From Tetrahymena elliotti 4EA (taxonomy: Eukaryota; Ciliophora; Oligohymenophorea; Hymenostomatida; Tetrahymenidae), in contig JH720302.1 in the NCBI GenBank assembly GCA_000231825.2, positions 1,580,467 to 1,644,466 on the forward strand: a stretch of 64,000 nt of DNA, written 5' to 3'. Under the pieces are notes generated by a model that saw nothing but the letters and a program-made list of their open reading frames with translations, was not told the DNA's origin and searched no databases. Of the stretch, positions 1 through 13,712 are shown in pieces. Position numbers and translations under genes: made by a program. The stretch's first letter is position 1. Every line of letters begins with the position of its first letter.

Positions 1-1861
1 CATGGTTGCTTCTTGGGGTGGTTATGCTTTTATTATTAACATTATTCCTATTTTTGTTGTCTTCTTGATGATCACTGATAGATATTCCACTAAGCTCTAT
101 GTTGCATACAATGTATTCTACATTCTTGGAACAATTTTAGCTCTCTAAATTCCTTTTGTTGGCTTTTAAGTAACTATTATTTTAAACTGTTTCAATAAAA
201 TCATCAAAAATAAATTTATTAATTTCTTTTTAAATTTACTTTAGGCTATACACTCATCTGAACACATGGCTAGTCATGGCGTCTTTATTTTACTTTAAGT
301 ATACAAGTTTGTTAACTTCTTGAAGGGCCACATTCACAAGAAAGGAGTCAAGATCTTAACACGTTTGTTTATTATTGGTGTTGCTTTATTCTTATTATTA
401 GCTTTTATTTTCATGCTCGTTACTGGAAAAACTAAATGGAGTGGCAGAAGTTTAACTCTTCTTGATCCTACTTATGCTAAAAAATATATTCCTATTATTG
501 CATCAGTTTCTGAACATCAAGCTACTACTTGGTCTTCCTTCTTCTTTGATCTTCATTTCTTAACTATTTTTGGACCTATTGGTTTATACTATTGCTTTAA
601 AAACCCTAACTATGGTAAAATCTTTATGGCTATCTACCTTGTCTTGAGTGTTTACTTTGCATCTGTCATGGTTCGTTTACTTTTAGTTTTAGGTCCTGCT
701 TTGTCTATCGTTGGTGGTATTGGTGTTAGTTGGACTGTTAATCTCTTCACTAAATCCTTACGTAACTTTATTTTTGGAAGAACCCATTCCAAAAAATCCA
801 AGCATCAAGTTAGCCCTGTAGTCAGTTTAGTTGGTTTATTGTTTATTGGATATCTTATCTCAGTCTACATTATGCATTGTAATTACACTGGTGCTGAAGC
901 TTATTCTTCTCCCTCAATCATTCTTTCTAACAGAGATAGAAATGGTAATAGACACATTGTTGATGATTTCAGAGAAGCTTATTTCTGGTTAAGACAAAAC
1001 ACTAAATCTGATGAAAAAATCCTTTCTTGGTGGGATTACGGTTATTAAATCACTGGTATGTCAAATAGGTAATAAAATTTTAATTTTTGTATTTAGTCTT
1101 AGAACACCGTTCAAAATAAATTTTGATTGAATTTAATTTACATTTTTTTATGAGGGATGTTAAATAATTTTTATTTTAAAGAACTGTAATGGTTGATAAT
1201 AACACTTGGAATAATACTCATATTGCAACTGTTGCTATGGCTTTGGCAAGTAGCGAGTCTGACGCTTATGAAGTTTGTGATAAACTTGATGTTGATTACA
1301 TTTTGATGATTTTCGGTGGTTACTCTTACTTCTCTGGTGATGATATTAATAAATTCCTTTGGATGGTCCGTATTGCTGGTGGTGTTTTTCCTCATGTTAA
1401 AGAAGAAGATTTCTATAGTAAGAATAACTAATATCGTATTGATTCCTAGGCCTCTGAAACTATGCTTAACTCACTTATGTTTAGATTGAGTTTCTACAGG
1501 TAATTTTTTATTTAAATATATTAGTTTTAATAATCTTTAATAAATTAGATTTGATGAAATATAAACTGCTTATCAAAAGCCTAAGGGTTGGGATAATGTA
1601 AGAAATCAAGAAGTTGGTTTAAAGAAATTCAAATTAGAATATTTCGAAGAAGCCTTTACAAGTGAAAACTGGATTGTCAGAATCTATAGAAGAAAGCCCA
1701 GAAAGAATAGAGAGGGTATAGTCTTCTTATCTAAGAGCTTAAACAATTACCCTGCTCTTGAACAAGATACTGAATATAGAAAGAAATATGATGTCTTTGA
1801 TAACATTAAATTTAACAAGATTATCCTTAAAAAAAGAAGAAGTGTTGCTACTAGATAGTGA
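1..1861 (+). CDS. STT3: STT3, catalytic subunit of oligosaccharyltransferase (5' end missing)
   Basis: Catalytic subunit of the ER oligosaccharyltransferase, which transfers the lipid-linked glycan to Asn in N-X-S/T sequons. The window opens inside the gene, in frame from base 2. Four exons can be read: 2-169, 245-1068, 1182-1499 and 1549-1861, with introns of 75, 113 and 49 nt, giving about 540 C-terminal residues. Diagnostic motifs are SVSEHQ in the external loop (near 505-520), several membrane helices, and the signature WWDYGYQITGMSNRTV, whose Arg codon is split by the second intron. The segment [11 protein letters not shown] follows, as in other STT3 proteins. The final codons end at TGA 1859-1861. 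In-frame TAA/TAG are read as Gln. Only the N-terminal catalytic part lies outside the window. Confidence 0.96.
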
Positions 1862-2567
1862 ATAAAATAGAATTATTAAATAATAGTAATAAAATAATAA
1901 AAGTATTTTTATCTTCTAAATAATTATATAAATATGCATCTATTCAATAAATCACTCAAAATCAAATCATTGATAAATAATTCTAAATTAAAAGAATGCT
2001 AAAATTGAAAAAAGAAATGTTAATAATATATTTTAAAAATATCATCAAAACCTAATTCAGTAAGCATTATTTGTATCTTTAGATGAAATAAATAGAGTTT
2101 TTAAATTTATTTGTAGATTAGTTTTATAAGATACTTGTTAAAAAGTAAATAAATAAAGTAGGTAATCTATTTTAACTAAAATTAAATCATTCAAATTTTA
2201 GAAAGAATCAAAAGGTTTTAATAGTAATAGATAAATATAAGTAAATAATATTTTTAAGAAAATAATTTATCTATTTTAGAATATTTTGTTCAAATAATTA
2301 AAATAAAATGCTTATTTTGTTTGGAAAAGTAGAAATTAAGATGGGAATATAATCAGTGTAAAATTTTTAGAAAAAAATCTTTGTGATCATTATATAGCTA
2401 TTTTAACACCTTAATTTAAAGAAGCATTGCAATTTTATTCAATAAATAATTTATAATCAAATTTTTATTTACAATTCAGCAAGCAAGTTTCTTTTAGAGT
2501 AAATTTGTAAATTTTATAGTTGAATTGAAGGCAATTTAATACTTATTTTAGAAAAAAGATTTATAAA
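1862..2567. other. AT-rich spacer between STT3 and the SNARE gene
   Basis: About 700 bases of very AT-rich sequence holding the STT3 3' region and the presumed promoter of the following gene. I see no family-like reading frame, RNA fold or repeat in it. Confidence 0.6.
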
Positions 2568-3558
2568 ATGTTTTAGCATGATGAAGAAGAATACAAAAAA
2601 TTAAATGGCCAATTGAAAGAGCAGGTTGGTCAAGCATAATTACAATCTTTAGGTAAATTAGAAAAATGAAAATTCTTATACTTTTTGAGAATATGATGAA
2701 AATTTAATTCATTTTGAAGTTTTTAAATTGATTTTTTATTACAAAATTAGAAAAAATGGAGGAAATGCTATCTTCTATTAATGATTAATATAAAAAGTGC
2801 TATTCAAAAGTAAGATATTTATTATTAGAAATGATTTAATAGTATCAAATATTATGGTATTAATTATTTAGCTTTAAGAACTAAGAAGCCAATCAGAGAA
2901 GAGCAACTTAAAAAAAGAAAAAGAAAAAGTAATTTGAAACACTCAAATAAGTATGAAATTAAAATTGATATATTTTGAAGGTAAATAAATATAATGAAGA
3001 TTTGAAGTAAAGCAAAAGTAGAATTGATAGAATGTCTAAGAATATTGAAAGATAAAAAAGTAAGTTAGATGCTATTTAGAATGGACAAACTGATTTACAA
3101 GAAAGCTAAGTATATTCTAATGATATTTTGAACTTTTCTTTTATTGATTCGTTATTCAATTTTAATAAAATAGAATCTATCAAAAAATATATAATCAACA
3201 GAAATTGGTATGGCCAAGATCTAGGAATCTAGCTATTAAACTATATTATAAATTAATGCAGTAGCAGCCTAAGGTAATAATATTACTGATGGTACTATAT
3301 CAAAGCTTCACGAATAAAATGAAAACATTAATAAAATCATTGCAGGAGTAAATTATTTTATTTTAAATATCAAAACTTAAATAATTTTTTTAAATTCTTC
3401 TAAAGATTAATTAAGTAGATGAAAATCTTACTCTTATTGATAGAATAAGAAGGGTTGTAAGTAACAAAGCTATGTTGGAAAAGTTAATACTTTTCTTTAT
3501 GGTTATTATCTTGGTTATAGCAAACCTTATTATTTTATATTTTAAAGTTACTCGTTGA
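2568..3558 (+). CDS. Qb-SNARE, Vti1-like, tail-anchored
   Basis: Membrane-fusion protein of the SNARE family. Six exons (2568-2652, 2751-2809, 2872-2928, 2981-3109, 3174-3347, 3406-3558) join in consistent phase to 218 residues, the usual length of Vti1. The N-terminal two thirds are a helical, Glu/Lys/Gln-rich region starting MFQHDEEEY. A SNARE heptad region follows (from about GNNITDGTISKLHEQ to LTLIDRIRRVVSNKAML). The protein ends in one hydrophobic helix (LFFMVIILVIANLIILYF) and a short KVTR tail, typical of a C-terminal membrane anchor facing the cytosol. Vti1 proteins act in Golgi, endosome and vacuole fusion. The exact Qb subfamily (Vti1 or the plant NPSN type) is inferred from pattern only. 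Small in-phase introns support the model. Confidence 0.8.
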
Positions 3559-5151
3559 TAATCGCATCTATTATATTTTATATTTATCATGTTTGTACAA
3601 TATCAAAATAAATGCACATAAAATTCAAATTTGCCGAATAATTTAGATAAAATTAAACTAAATTATTATACTGTATGTACTGATCTAAAAAGATGATTTT
3701 TTGTTAAAGATGAAATATTTTTAAAATAAATTTTTTTTTCTTACCAAAAATTGCAAGTACTTTATTTTAACCAGAATATTTTTGATTTCCTCTCTAAAAT
3801 TTATCTAAAATTTTTAATTTAAATCATTTTTAAGACCATTAAATATTATTTAAATAAATATTTTAATCAATTTATATTTAAGACAAAAATGAACTTATAT
3901 ATATGGAGGTAGATCCTTGGATCTTTTTATTGGAATAAAAATATATACACAATATTAATAGATTAATATTTATTTAGATAATAGAAATGTTCATTATTCT
4001 ATCATTTTCATTTTTGAAAATTATTTCTTAGATGTATTATTTCAGAAAATAACTTTTTCGATGTAAGTTGTTTGAATCAAATTATGAAATTAAGTAATTA
4101 TTTGAAAATTTTTAAATCCTTTTGACTTATTAATAAAGGCATTTAAAGTAAACAGTTTTTAAAAGATAAATAAACGATTAAGATAAAATAAAATTAATTA
4201 TTTAAATTAAATTAAAAAAGAAAATTAAAAAACGAAAGCACTTAAAGAAACTAAGAATATAGATGAATGGGTCAATGAATAGCATATATATATCTGTATA
4301 TAATTTTATTGGATGACTTATTATTTTTTTTATTTTGAAGTCTACAGCAAAAGAGGAGAAAATAAACTAAACTGAATCAAGAAAGAAAAAAAATTCCTGT
4401 CATCATTTTAATTTAGACACAAATAGCATTAAACAAATTTTTTAAATAAATAAAATATTTAATACCATTTGGATGAAAATCCCCTTTTGATTTTGATAGA
4501 CTATTTGTTTTGGTTGTTTGCTTGTTTATTTATATAAATTTATGATTATAATTTTGGACATATTATTAATAATATAATTTATTTGCATTTTATACAATAA
4601 TTTTCCTCTGTTTAAATAGTTATTTATTGTTGCTGACTCAATAGCTTAATTACTTATTTACTTCAAATTTTTTATTTAGAATTATTTATTATTTATGTTG
4701 TGCTTAATAAAATTATCTAAAACCTTCTTACAACTCCTAAAATAACTAGTTATCATAATAGATCAGAAAATTTTTATTTTAAACAGATAGAGTTATTTGA
4801 TTGTTTTCTTAGGTAAGTTGGAATTAAGGGAGTGAATACTAGAGGAGCTTATTTGAATTAAACAAAGAATTATCAGCTTATTTTGATATGAATTGATTCA
4901 AAAAGTAGAAGAGGAAATATTATTTATGAAGTTTTATATTTTTATAGATTAAAATATAATTTTTTTGTTTTATTTATAATGTAGAGATAGATAGAATTAA
5001 TCATACTGTAAAGGTTTATTATTTATTGCTGATCATATAAGAGGTGAGAAAGCTATTTTTAATTTACTTCAAGCTCACTCATATTTTTATTTTTTATGAT
5101 TGTTTAAGAACTAATTTACAACTTAAATTATTTTAATAATCATTGATGCAT
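3559..5151. other. AT-rich spacer between convergent genes
   Basis: This stretch lies between the SNARE gene on + and the hydrolase gene on -, so it should hold the 3' ends of both transcripts. It contains a short inverted repeat near 3912-3925 (AGATCC TT GGATCT) and a slightly GC-richer patch near 4810-4900. No gene could be supported. Confidence 0.5.
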
Positions 5152-8100
5152 TCATTTGTTTTAAGAGAATCTTGGAATATTTTATTGAGTTTATTTATAT
5201 TGCGTGGAAGTGTCTTTGAATAAAGTATCAACTCTGTAACTTGACTAATTATTACCTTTTGGTGTAGTAGGAGCTCCTCCTACATTTCCCATTCCTAATT
5301 AATTGTGGGTGGAGAATGCCTATGGGTTACTTTCCATAAACTCAACCAAATTATTTGATGATTTTTTGCGATTTATATCATCATGTTTATAACTAAAAGC
5401 TGTGTCATATGTGCTAAACAACTTATTAGGCATATTAAAAGTTGTATTTTTGGTAGATGATGGTTAGATGTTTATTTGTTATTGGTTTATGTTGGATGAT
5501 GACCCTCTATTTTCATCTTATGAGTGTATAGGAAGATTTGAATTACTTATCCCTTAGTTTGGATTTGGGAATGAAGGAGATTAAACTTGTTAATCTTAGT
5601 ACTAGTGCTGATTTGTGTTAATTAGCAACTTATAATTTTAAGCAGAATTTTCACTATACTTCCTATTTGTATTGTTTCCTTAGTTACTGCTAAATTAATC
5701 TAAATTAAATTACTAGTAGCCTTAGTTTAAATTAGGTATTTAGCTTGGAGAATTATATTTGAAGTTTATCTCACTTGCGTTAGAAGAAGAGTAATTAGAA
5801 GCCTCAGTAGATTTTCTGCTTGTGTTTTCATTTGATGTATTATTACTTGGTTGTTGATTACTATTACTATTATTTGTTTGAGTGTTATTACTGAAATTTT
5901 AAGCATTATTTTAGTTTCCAGAAATCGAAATATTTGCAACTGGTATGTGGGATAAAACTTATTTTTTTTCCATTTGCATACCGCTTGGAGTTGATTATTA
6001 ATTAATTATTTAATTAACATTCTAAGGTAAGTTACTATAAGAACTTAGATTTATTCCTGCTTTAGGTACAGAACTGAGACTGCTTGATTAGATTATAGAT
6101 TTAGCAGAAATACTTTACTACTATAAGGTTTATTCTTATTTTTATTGCAATTATTATTAATTCTGTTGATTCATTTGTTACTGCTATTATTACTATGCTA
6201 AGTATTGCTATTATTGGGGTGCTGGTTATTATTATGATAGTATCTATTGTTATTACTATTAAATTTGTTATTGTTGTTGATATATTTACTGTTATTGATT
6301 TTGAGCTTACTATTATTATATTAAATGTTACTGCTAGAGTAATTCCCCCCTTGACTTTTCAGGACTTAATGGAGGTTTCATGCTACTAATTCCCTTTTAT
6401 TGTCCAGGAACTTACAATGTGTTATTAGCACTCTGAATTTATATACCTTAATTTTAAATATTCGTTGCATCAATACTTCCATTCATACCTCTTGCACGGA
6501 AGTACTATTGCTATTACTATTGATTATGAGAAGGACTATTGGAGATGTTAGCTTAAATTTATTGGCTTAGTTACTATGGAATTTGGATATTGGTAGCCTT
6601 TTGTTACATTTGTTATTACTGTTATTAAGAAGGAACCTAGTTTTAAGGTGGCTGTGACTAAGTACTAATAGGACCAGTGTAAGTAGAGAAAAATGGCTGT
6701 TATAAATTTAAAAAGTTAGAATTTGAACTCATTTGTTAATACTAAACCCCTTATTGCTATTATTATAGTAAATTTTATTAAGACTTTTACTGTTTAGGAG
6801 TAAATGTTTCGTTTCCTGCTGTTTTCAGATTTAACGTGACTAAAGGAGGGTTGCTTGAAACATTTTATTGAGTAAAATCTTAAACTTATTAGGTGAAATT
6901 ATTGATCTAACGCTCTCTTGCTGCTTGAGTATTCTTGTTGGAAGGAGGATTCATATTATAATTTTGTAGATTGATATTCTTTTGATTCACTTGTGGCTGT
7001 TATTCTTACTTACCTTAAAGAATAGCACCATTACAAGTTGAGGATCTAACTTACCTTTAAGAAGGTGTATTTGAATTTGAGGCATTATTCTTACTTGCAG
7101 ATCTTTCTTATTCCTCTTTAACATTCAAGTTAATTTAATTATTTAATCCTTAAATAGTTATTGAGTTAGTTTAACGAGGTTAGTCATGTAGATTTTATGT
7201 ACTCATATTCTTAGATGGATGAATGAGTTAATATGAAATTTATTATCCTTATTATGAAGTAACTATAAATTTCTAAGCTTATTGTGGCTATTATCCTTGG
7301 AGTGAGCTTTAGACAAAAGAGGATTTCTCATTTTTTCTTGGAGGGGTTGTGTTCATTTATAGGTTTTATTAATTACTTTGCTCGACTTAATCATTATTAC
7401 TACCTCTAGAGCTCTAATTATTTTGTTGATTTTAAAGAGCTTGGAATTAGCTTGGTTAACGAACTTTATAGTTAAATCTATTTCCATTTGAAGATTGTGT
7501 TGAACCATAGCTACTTATTTCATCAGACTTTCCTTCATTTGGGATATTAGGACTTTACTCTTTATTTAGATTTAGAGAATCATTTTAGTTTGTAGGTAAA
7601 TAACCAGATTTTTAATCAGGTTTAAATTGAGGTGTTCCAACAAGACTGCCATCTTTTGAATGCTTGCTGTCAAGCTTATTGACTGATATAGGTAAAATAT
7701 TTTAAATACTCTACCTCTTCTACTAAGGGAATGGTTGATCAGTAAAATCTTAAGATGTATTATAGGGTACCTAAAAGCTATTAAAATTTTAATTAGCATT
7801 TCTGCGAAGAGGCATATCACCACTTTAGTATTCAATTTCGAGTTATCCATTACCTATTATATTACTTGGCTTAAAATTTTGTGAAATATGATGCTAATGA
7901 TGTGGGTTGTTAGAAGTATAACTAGATAATTGGTTTTATACACTCTATTAGGCAAATTATTAAGAATCTTATCTACGATTGTTCATCTTTTATTTAGGAC
8001 TATCTTCAAATTCTTTGTTTCTGATAGGTGTAGATGATGTTCTATCATTTGACTGAACATCTTCATTATTTATGTTGCTCAAAAAGCTATAAGCGTGCTG

Positions 8101-11100
8101 GTTTTGTATACCTTATTTATTGTTAGCATTTGGATTATTAGCATTTAAGTTACCATTAGTACTTTCGTTATTTTCGTTTCGAGAAGAAGTTTCTTCTGTA
8201 GGAATACGTGATTAAGAGGAATTATTGTCAGGTAGTTAAGATGATCTCTCTTTTTCTATCTTAACTTATTGTTATGCTAAATTGTTAAATTCAACCTACA
8301 TTTTCATTTACTATTAATCCTATTAAATTCCACCAATTATCTATTAAGCACCTCTCTGAGGAATATATTATTATTGTTGTTGTTGTTGTTGCTATTGTAA
8401 TTGTTACTACTATTATTGCTATTGTTGGTTAATTTAATTAGCATTGCCTATTCTATTGACATCAAGAGATTATTAAATGCTGTTTCTTACGGGAGGATTA
8501 TCAAGTTAAGTTTTAATAGGACTAACAGACCTATCATTATAAGATGAAGTTCGAGGGTTCGGAGATTAATTAATTCCAATCTTTTGAATGTTTGAATTGA
8601 TGCTATTAATAATTTTTACAGACTAAGCAGGGGCAGAGGACTTACGATTTTATGGTAAATTATCTTGAGTTAAATCTATATTAGCTGTATATGTTGGATT
8701 GTTATAATTCTTTATCATGGCATTATATGAGAATTGTTGATCTTTATTTAAAATTGACTCATCTACCCATTTTATTAGTTTATCAATTACATCATTTGTT
8801 CTTTGTGCATTGTGATTTCCACTTACATATTCTAGCCATTTTTAACCATTATAACGTGCATAAAGCTATTCCGAATGTTCACATTTTACAAAAGTGTCTT
8901 CCTTAGAGCAAATAAAGTAACATGGAATGTATATATTAGTTATTACTTTAGTCAAATCAATTTCCTATATATCAATAGGGACACGCTCTTTGACTTGATC
9001 TCTTACCTCAGAAATCGCAAAATTTAACACTACATTAGGCATACCAGTCTTTTATCTGGCAACATCTAAAGCAAGAAAATTTAAATTAGCAAAACCGCTA
9101 TCGAAAACAATTCCCTTGACCCTCTAAGTTTATCTCTTAGACAAATACATCATGCTTGTAACTGCACCCATGCTTTAATTATAAATAAAATATTTCATTT
9201 TTTTTATTGATTTTGTAATAAATAACTGGTTTTGAAATTAAAAATAATTTAAATTCTTTAGACTTAAAAAATAAATAGTCAACTCAAAGTAATTTTTAGG
9301 GGGAAAAAAACCATTTTCGGAGTTTATTAAAAAAATAGAAGATGTTTTTCTGGTAAATATTTTGTTTGATGAAAATAATAATATTTATTAAGAGAAAAAG
9401 TTATTTTTTTTATCTTATGTAATATAAAATTTAGCTGTGGCTGGCTAGTATTAATTAATATTTTGGGAATAAAATTTAATCAAAAATAAATTTAATAATA
9501 ATATGAGGATTAATAATTTATTTTGTGGTTGTAATTTTTGATGAATCTAGATAATTTAAAACAAATCATAAAAAACCCAAAAAATTATTAAAATTTAAGA
9601 CTACTGTCTTTGTTAAAATTTTTACTGCAAAATAAGTTAGAAATACATTGAATTTTTTTTCAAGTATAATTTAAATTTAAAATTTGGAAAAAGCTAATTT
9701 AAATATTAAAATGTAAGAAAATCTAATTTATTTCTTAGTAGCAAAAAGTAATTTTATTTCCAAACTGATCTTGAAAAAGATTAAAAATACTCAAGTAATA
9801 TTTAAAAATTTGACGCCATGATTTCTCTCATGATTTTTATTCTTTTTAGGTAAAATGTTTGATATGTATTTATTTTGTTTTCTTCGAAAATGAAGTAGTC
9901 AATTAATGACTGATTGATTGAATTAGCGAAGGAATGTATTTTAATTTAGAGAATCTTTTGAGAAAATAGTAAGATTGAAACTTAATTTAACCATTGTAAG
10001 GATTTTAGAGAGATTTAAATTTTTTACAATTACTGCCAAATAGGTATTTTATTGCTTTTTACTGAATAAATAGTAAAATAGTGATGTAAATTCTCTCTTT
10101 TTATTTTAATCAATTCTTTTTTGCTTGCTTGATTGTTATTTATTTATTTCTTAATTGCTCGTTTTGGCTGGCTTTCTAAAAGAGAGTCAAATAACAAATA
10201 TGTATATTTGCTTAAAACTCTATTTTTTCAACTCGCTTTCTCTATTAAATTTAGCTTTATTATTTTTATTGTTTGATATGAGAGCTTCATGCTAACCATT
10301 TTCATTCTACCTAAAATTTACTTTTTGAAAATTGAAATTATTTGATTGCCGCATTTGCATTTTTCTATAAAAATAAATATCAACCAACCTTAAAGAATAA
10401 TAGCTTATTTTATGTCGTTTCTAAATATTACTTTCATGAAAATTAATCACTTAAAGAAATTGCTCATTTGATTTTCTAATTTTAATGTTGCTGGTTAAAA
10501 TATTTGGTAAGTTTATACCTTCTACCCCAAAGGACTATGTTATTTATTTTGCCTGAATCTACAAGATTCTGGACTATACATTCTAAATCTTAACTCTCAT
10601 TGATTCCTAATGTAACGTATTCACCTTCAGAAAGACCGCTACCAGAGAAGTCAAAACAAAAAAGACCTATACCCCTAGATATTAAATTGGGTAGTAATCT
10701 AAGGGCTTCTACTCTTGAGCCACTGTTACAATGACAATAAATAACGCAATGAAACTTATTTTCTTCTGTGCTTGTTTATCCAATTGGAATAGGTTCAAAT
10801 AAGGAACACTATAACTTTAAATTGCGCTTGTTTAAAATAACCTGATCAACTCTTTTTGATCTATACCTTCCAAATACTTGTGTTTCATGTCCTTAAATAA
10901 AAATAATGTAAATACATATGCAAATATTTCTGATTTTTTAAACTTTTGTGCTACTTATTGAATTTTAATTAGCCATTTAAACTAAATAATTAAATGGCTG
11001 AACAATGCAAATACTTTAAAAAATAAACTATTATTTTTCTTTTAACACACACCTAAATTCAAATGGCTAAACTAGCAATTAAAATTTTAAAGCTATTAGT

Positions 11101-11406
11101 TTTTACAAAACATTTTTTTTATTCCTTTTGACATCGTGTCTGTAAAAATAGGAATGCACATTATGTTGATATAATTTTCTGCTAGCTAGCTTGCTTGCTT
11201 TTTATGTATTTCTAAATTAAGAAAGAAAATTGAAGAGAGAAACGAAAAATAAATCAGCGCAAGTCAAAAAAATTTTAACAAGGAGAAGTAGTTGGAGTGT
11301 AGGCATTTGGCAAATGAAAAGAAAAGTTACCTAAATCTGAAATGGAGTACTCCATTCTTTAGGGTCGAATGAACATCTTCCACAACTAATTAAATTACCC
11401 TATCAT
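5152..11406 (-). CDS. Alpha/beta hydrolase with a very long Gln/Asn/Ser-rich tail
   Basis: Predicted serine hydrolase of the alpha/beta fold (plant-like 'GRSMGAVTS' family). Three exons, 11331-11406, 10519-10891 and 5152-9172, give 1,489 residues. The N-terminus starts MIGQFNQLWKMFIRPQRMEY, matching the conserved RPPRAEY-type start of this family. FDFSGSGLSEGEY and the nucleophile elbow GRSMGA follow. Ser150 (AGC, split by the second intron), Asp242 (SKEDTF) and His270 (SGNHN) form the expected triad. In the usual HGNSG oxyanion segment this protein has HCNSG. From about residue 290 to the end it is low-complexity Q/N/S/P, with a pure Gln run near 8345-8420. The substrate is unknown. The second intron (1,346 nt) is unusually long for this window. 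Confidence 0.88.
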
Positions 11407-13712
11407 TTTTATTGCAGACCAACCCTTTTAATATTATAGATTTAATCAAATCTGTGAATCGATCGATAGATTGATTGATTGAATGATTTATTTATTTAAT
11501 GATTGACTGATTTTGTTTGTTTAGCTTTTCTTTAATTTTTGTTTATTTTTTTTTCGTGAATGTATTTAAATTCTTAAGTTAGATTTAATTTATTTTTTAT
11601 GGTCTCTTTCTTACTTAGCTTAATATTGTTCTCTAATTTTTTTCTATCTCTTTCAATAAATTGAATTATTAATTAATTAATTAATTGATCAATCAATGGG
11701 TTTCTTTAATCCAGACTTTATTTTTTGAATATAATTAATTGTTCCTTTCTTTCTTCTTTATTTATTTATTTTAATCAATAAAACAAGGCTTAAGAATTAA
11801 TTTTTTACATTTAATAATTTTTATAAAAGTCATTTATTCATATATGGGCTATGCCAAAAATGCATTCTTTTGTTTCAGGCACACTTTATCAAAAATAATT
11901 TAGTTATTTTTGATTTATTTGTCCAGACAAGCATCTTAGTTTCTTGAAAATAAATCAATCATCTTACATGTCTAATAATGCATTGTATAATTACATGAAT
12001 TACTCACTCAGCTATTCATTCCTGTTGTAAAAATTCTTTCAAAGAGGTCTTTTTCTTTCATTTATCAAAACCAATAGATAAAAAAATCAGACTTACTTCG
12101 CTATTAAAATATTTATGTGTAACCTTTCTTTTTTTATTTTCGATTAATAAATTTTATTAGATAATAAATCAGGTCATCCTTTCAAAATTTATTAAAACCA
12201 TGTAAATTTTTGATCTAGGTAGGTTTCAGATTTCTATAACCAAATACACTCAAATTTCTTTATTCTATCAAAGGATAGTCTGAAATATTGAGCTAAAAAT
12301 TTATTCTAAACAAATTCATTTCAAGCATGCTTTAAATTAAAATCTATAAATACTTCTTTTCATCATCTTTTAAAAGAAAATATTCAGAATTTTTTTTGTA
12401 TTATTTAAAAATTAAAGACAATTATTCTTATAAAACTCCTATCAGACTCTATTAATAAGTTCCTAACTATTTAAAGTTTAATTTAAATTATGAATTAAAA
12501 AAAAAATTAGATAAAATTAATAAACTGCCCAATCCAAAACCAAAAAGATTATTAAAAATGAATATCTGAATTAAAATTGGTGGTTTTATTTTACAAAAAT
12601 AACATATTTAAGAAAATATATTATAAATAACAAATTTAATTCTCATATTCTTAAAAAAAATATAAAAAAATTAAATGATAAATGTAACTCAAAGACAATT
12701 AACTATATCCTGAAAATCGAATTCTATAAAATGTAAATTTATTTTTATCTGTTTTATTCCAGATACAGATGTTAATTTAATAGCTTTATGCCTGTTAGAG
12801 AAGGAAATCTACTAGTTTAGACCAGTAAAATATTCTAAAAAGTATTTTTCCTTTTCAAAATATTGTGAGTAAACGAGATTATTTTTTTACAATCTAAAAT
12901 TAAAATGAAAAAAAAGATTATTAGTAAAATATGCATTGAAAAGTACTGTACTCAAAATCTCTTCATACTGTAATAAAACAATAAAATTAAAAAATACCAT
13001 TTTTGAGTATCCTTTTGACAAAACTCTTTTGCTTTAAATAGGAGTTTTCTTTTTATTATGATATATCACTTATAAATATTATTTTAAGTACATAATTAGA
13101 TTCATTCATGAACAAAAAACCTAAGAGAAAAAGAATTAAAGAATTTTTGAAAATAATGAAAAAAGGTAGTGTAAAAAAAAATAATTTGATTTAATGATTT
13201 TTTAATAAAATATTTTTTTTTAATTATCATTTTATCTATTCAGGTAAATTAGATGAATTCTTTTTAAAAATTAAAAATCTTTTTTTGAATCAAGTAACAA
13301 ATCAAAAAATTAATTAAGATACACTCAGTATTTATAAAATATTAGTAGATGGTTTTAAATTTCATTTCTTTCACAACAAATTTACAATTTTAGAATGGAT
13401 TTGCATTTAATTTTTTAGACATCAGCTTAAATTGAATAAAAAGATTTAACTTGTTTCATATTTCTTTAAAAGGATGATACATATTATCAGATTATTTTTT
13501 TACATAAAGAATAAATTAGAATTGATGGATTGGTATTATTTTTAAGATTGACCATAATTTGAAATAAACAATATGAATACATAAATTTATACTGCTTTTG
13601 TACAAGCTAAATTTTGCTTAATTTATTATTTTAATTATGCGTGTGCTTGATGACTTAAAAATGGGTCTTAAAAAATCATTTTTCAATTGATATTTTGAAT
13701 TTATCTGAATGC
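11407..13712. other. Long AT-rich spacer upstream of the hydrolase
   Basis: About 2.3 kb of simple AT-rich DNA with ATTA/ATTG microsatellite-like runs (for example 11460-11520 and 11664-11695). It is the presumed promoter region of the hydrolase. A 17-codon minus-strand frame near 12005-12058 (MKEKDLFERIFTTG...) ends just before a GTGAGT. It could be an exon or leader ORF, but nothing joins to it convincingly. Confidence 0.5.

Noticed and set aside
6195..6389. Open frames on + within the hydrolase tail
   Set aside because: They are shadows of CAA/TAA/TAG glutamine runs on the minus strand.
10760..10800. GGTTCAAAT as a tRNA B-box
   Set aside because: No cloverleaf can be folded and the bases encode the hydrolase segment LFEPIPIG.
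11341..11356. Perfect palindrome AATGGAGTACTCCATT as an operator or element end
   Set aside because: It falls inside coding sequence of the hydrolase first exon and has no partner copy.
11163..11372. 69-codon plus-strand ORF rich in Lys and Glu
   Set aside because: It runs antisense to the first exon of the hydrolase, whose MFIRPQRMEY segment is family-conserved and splices in phase.
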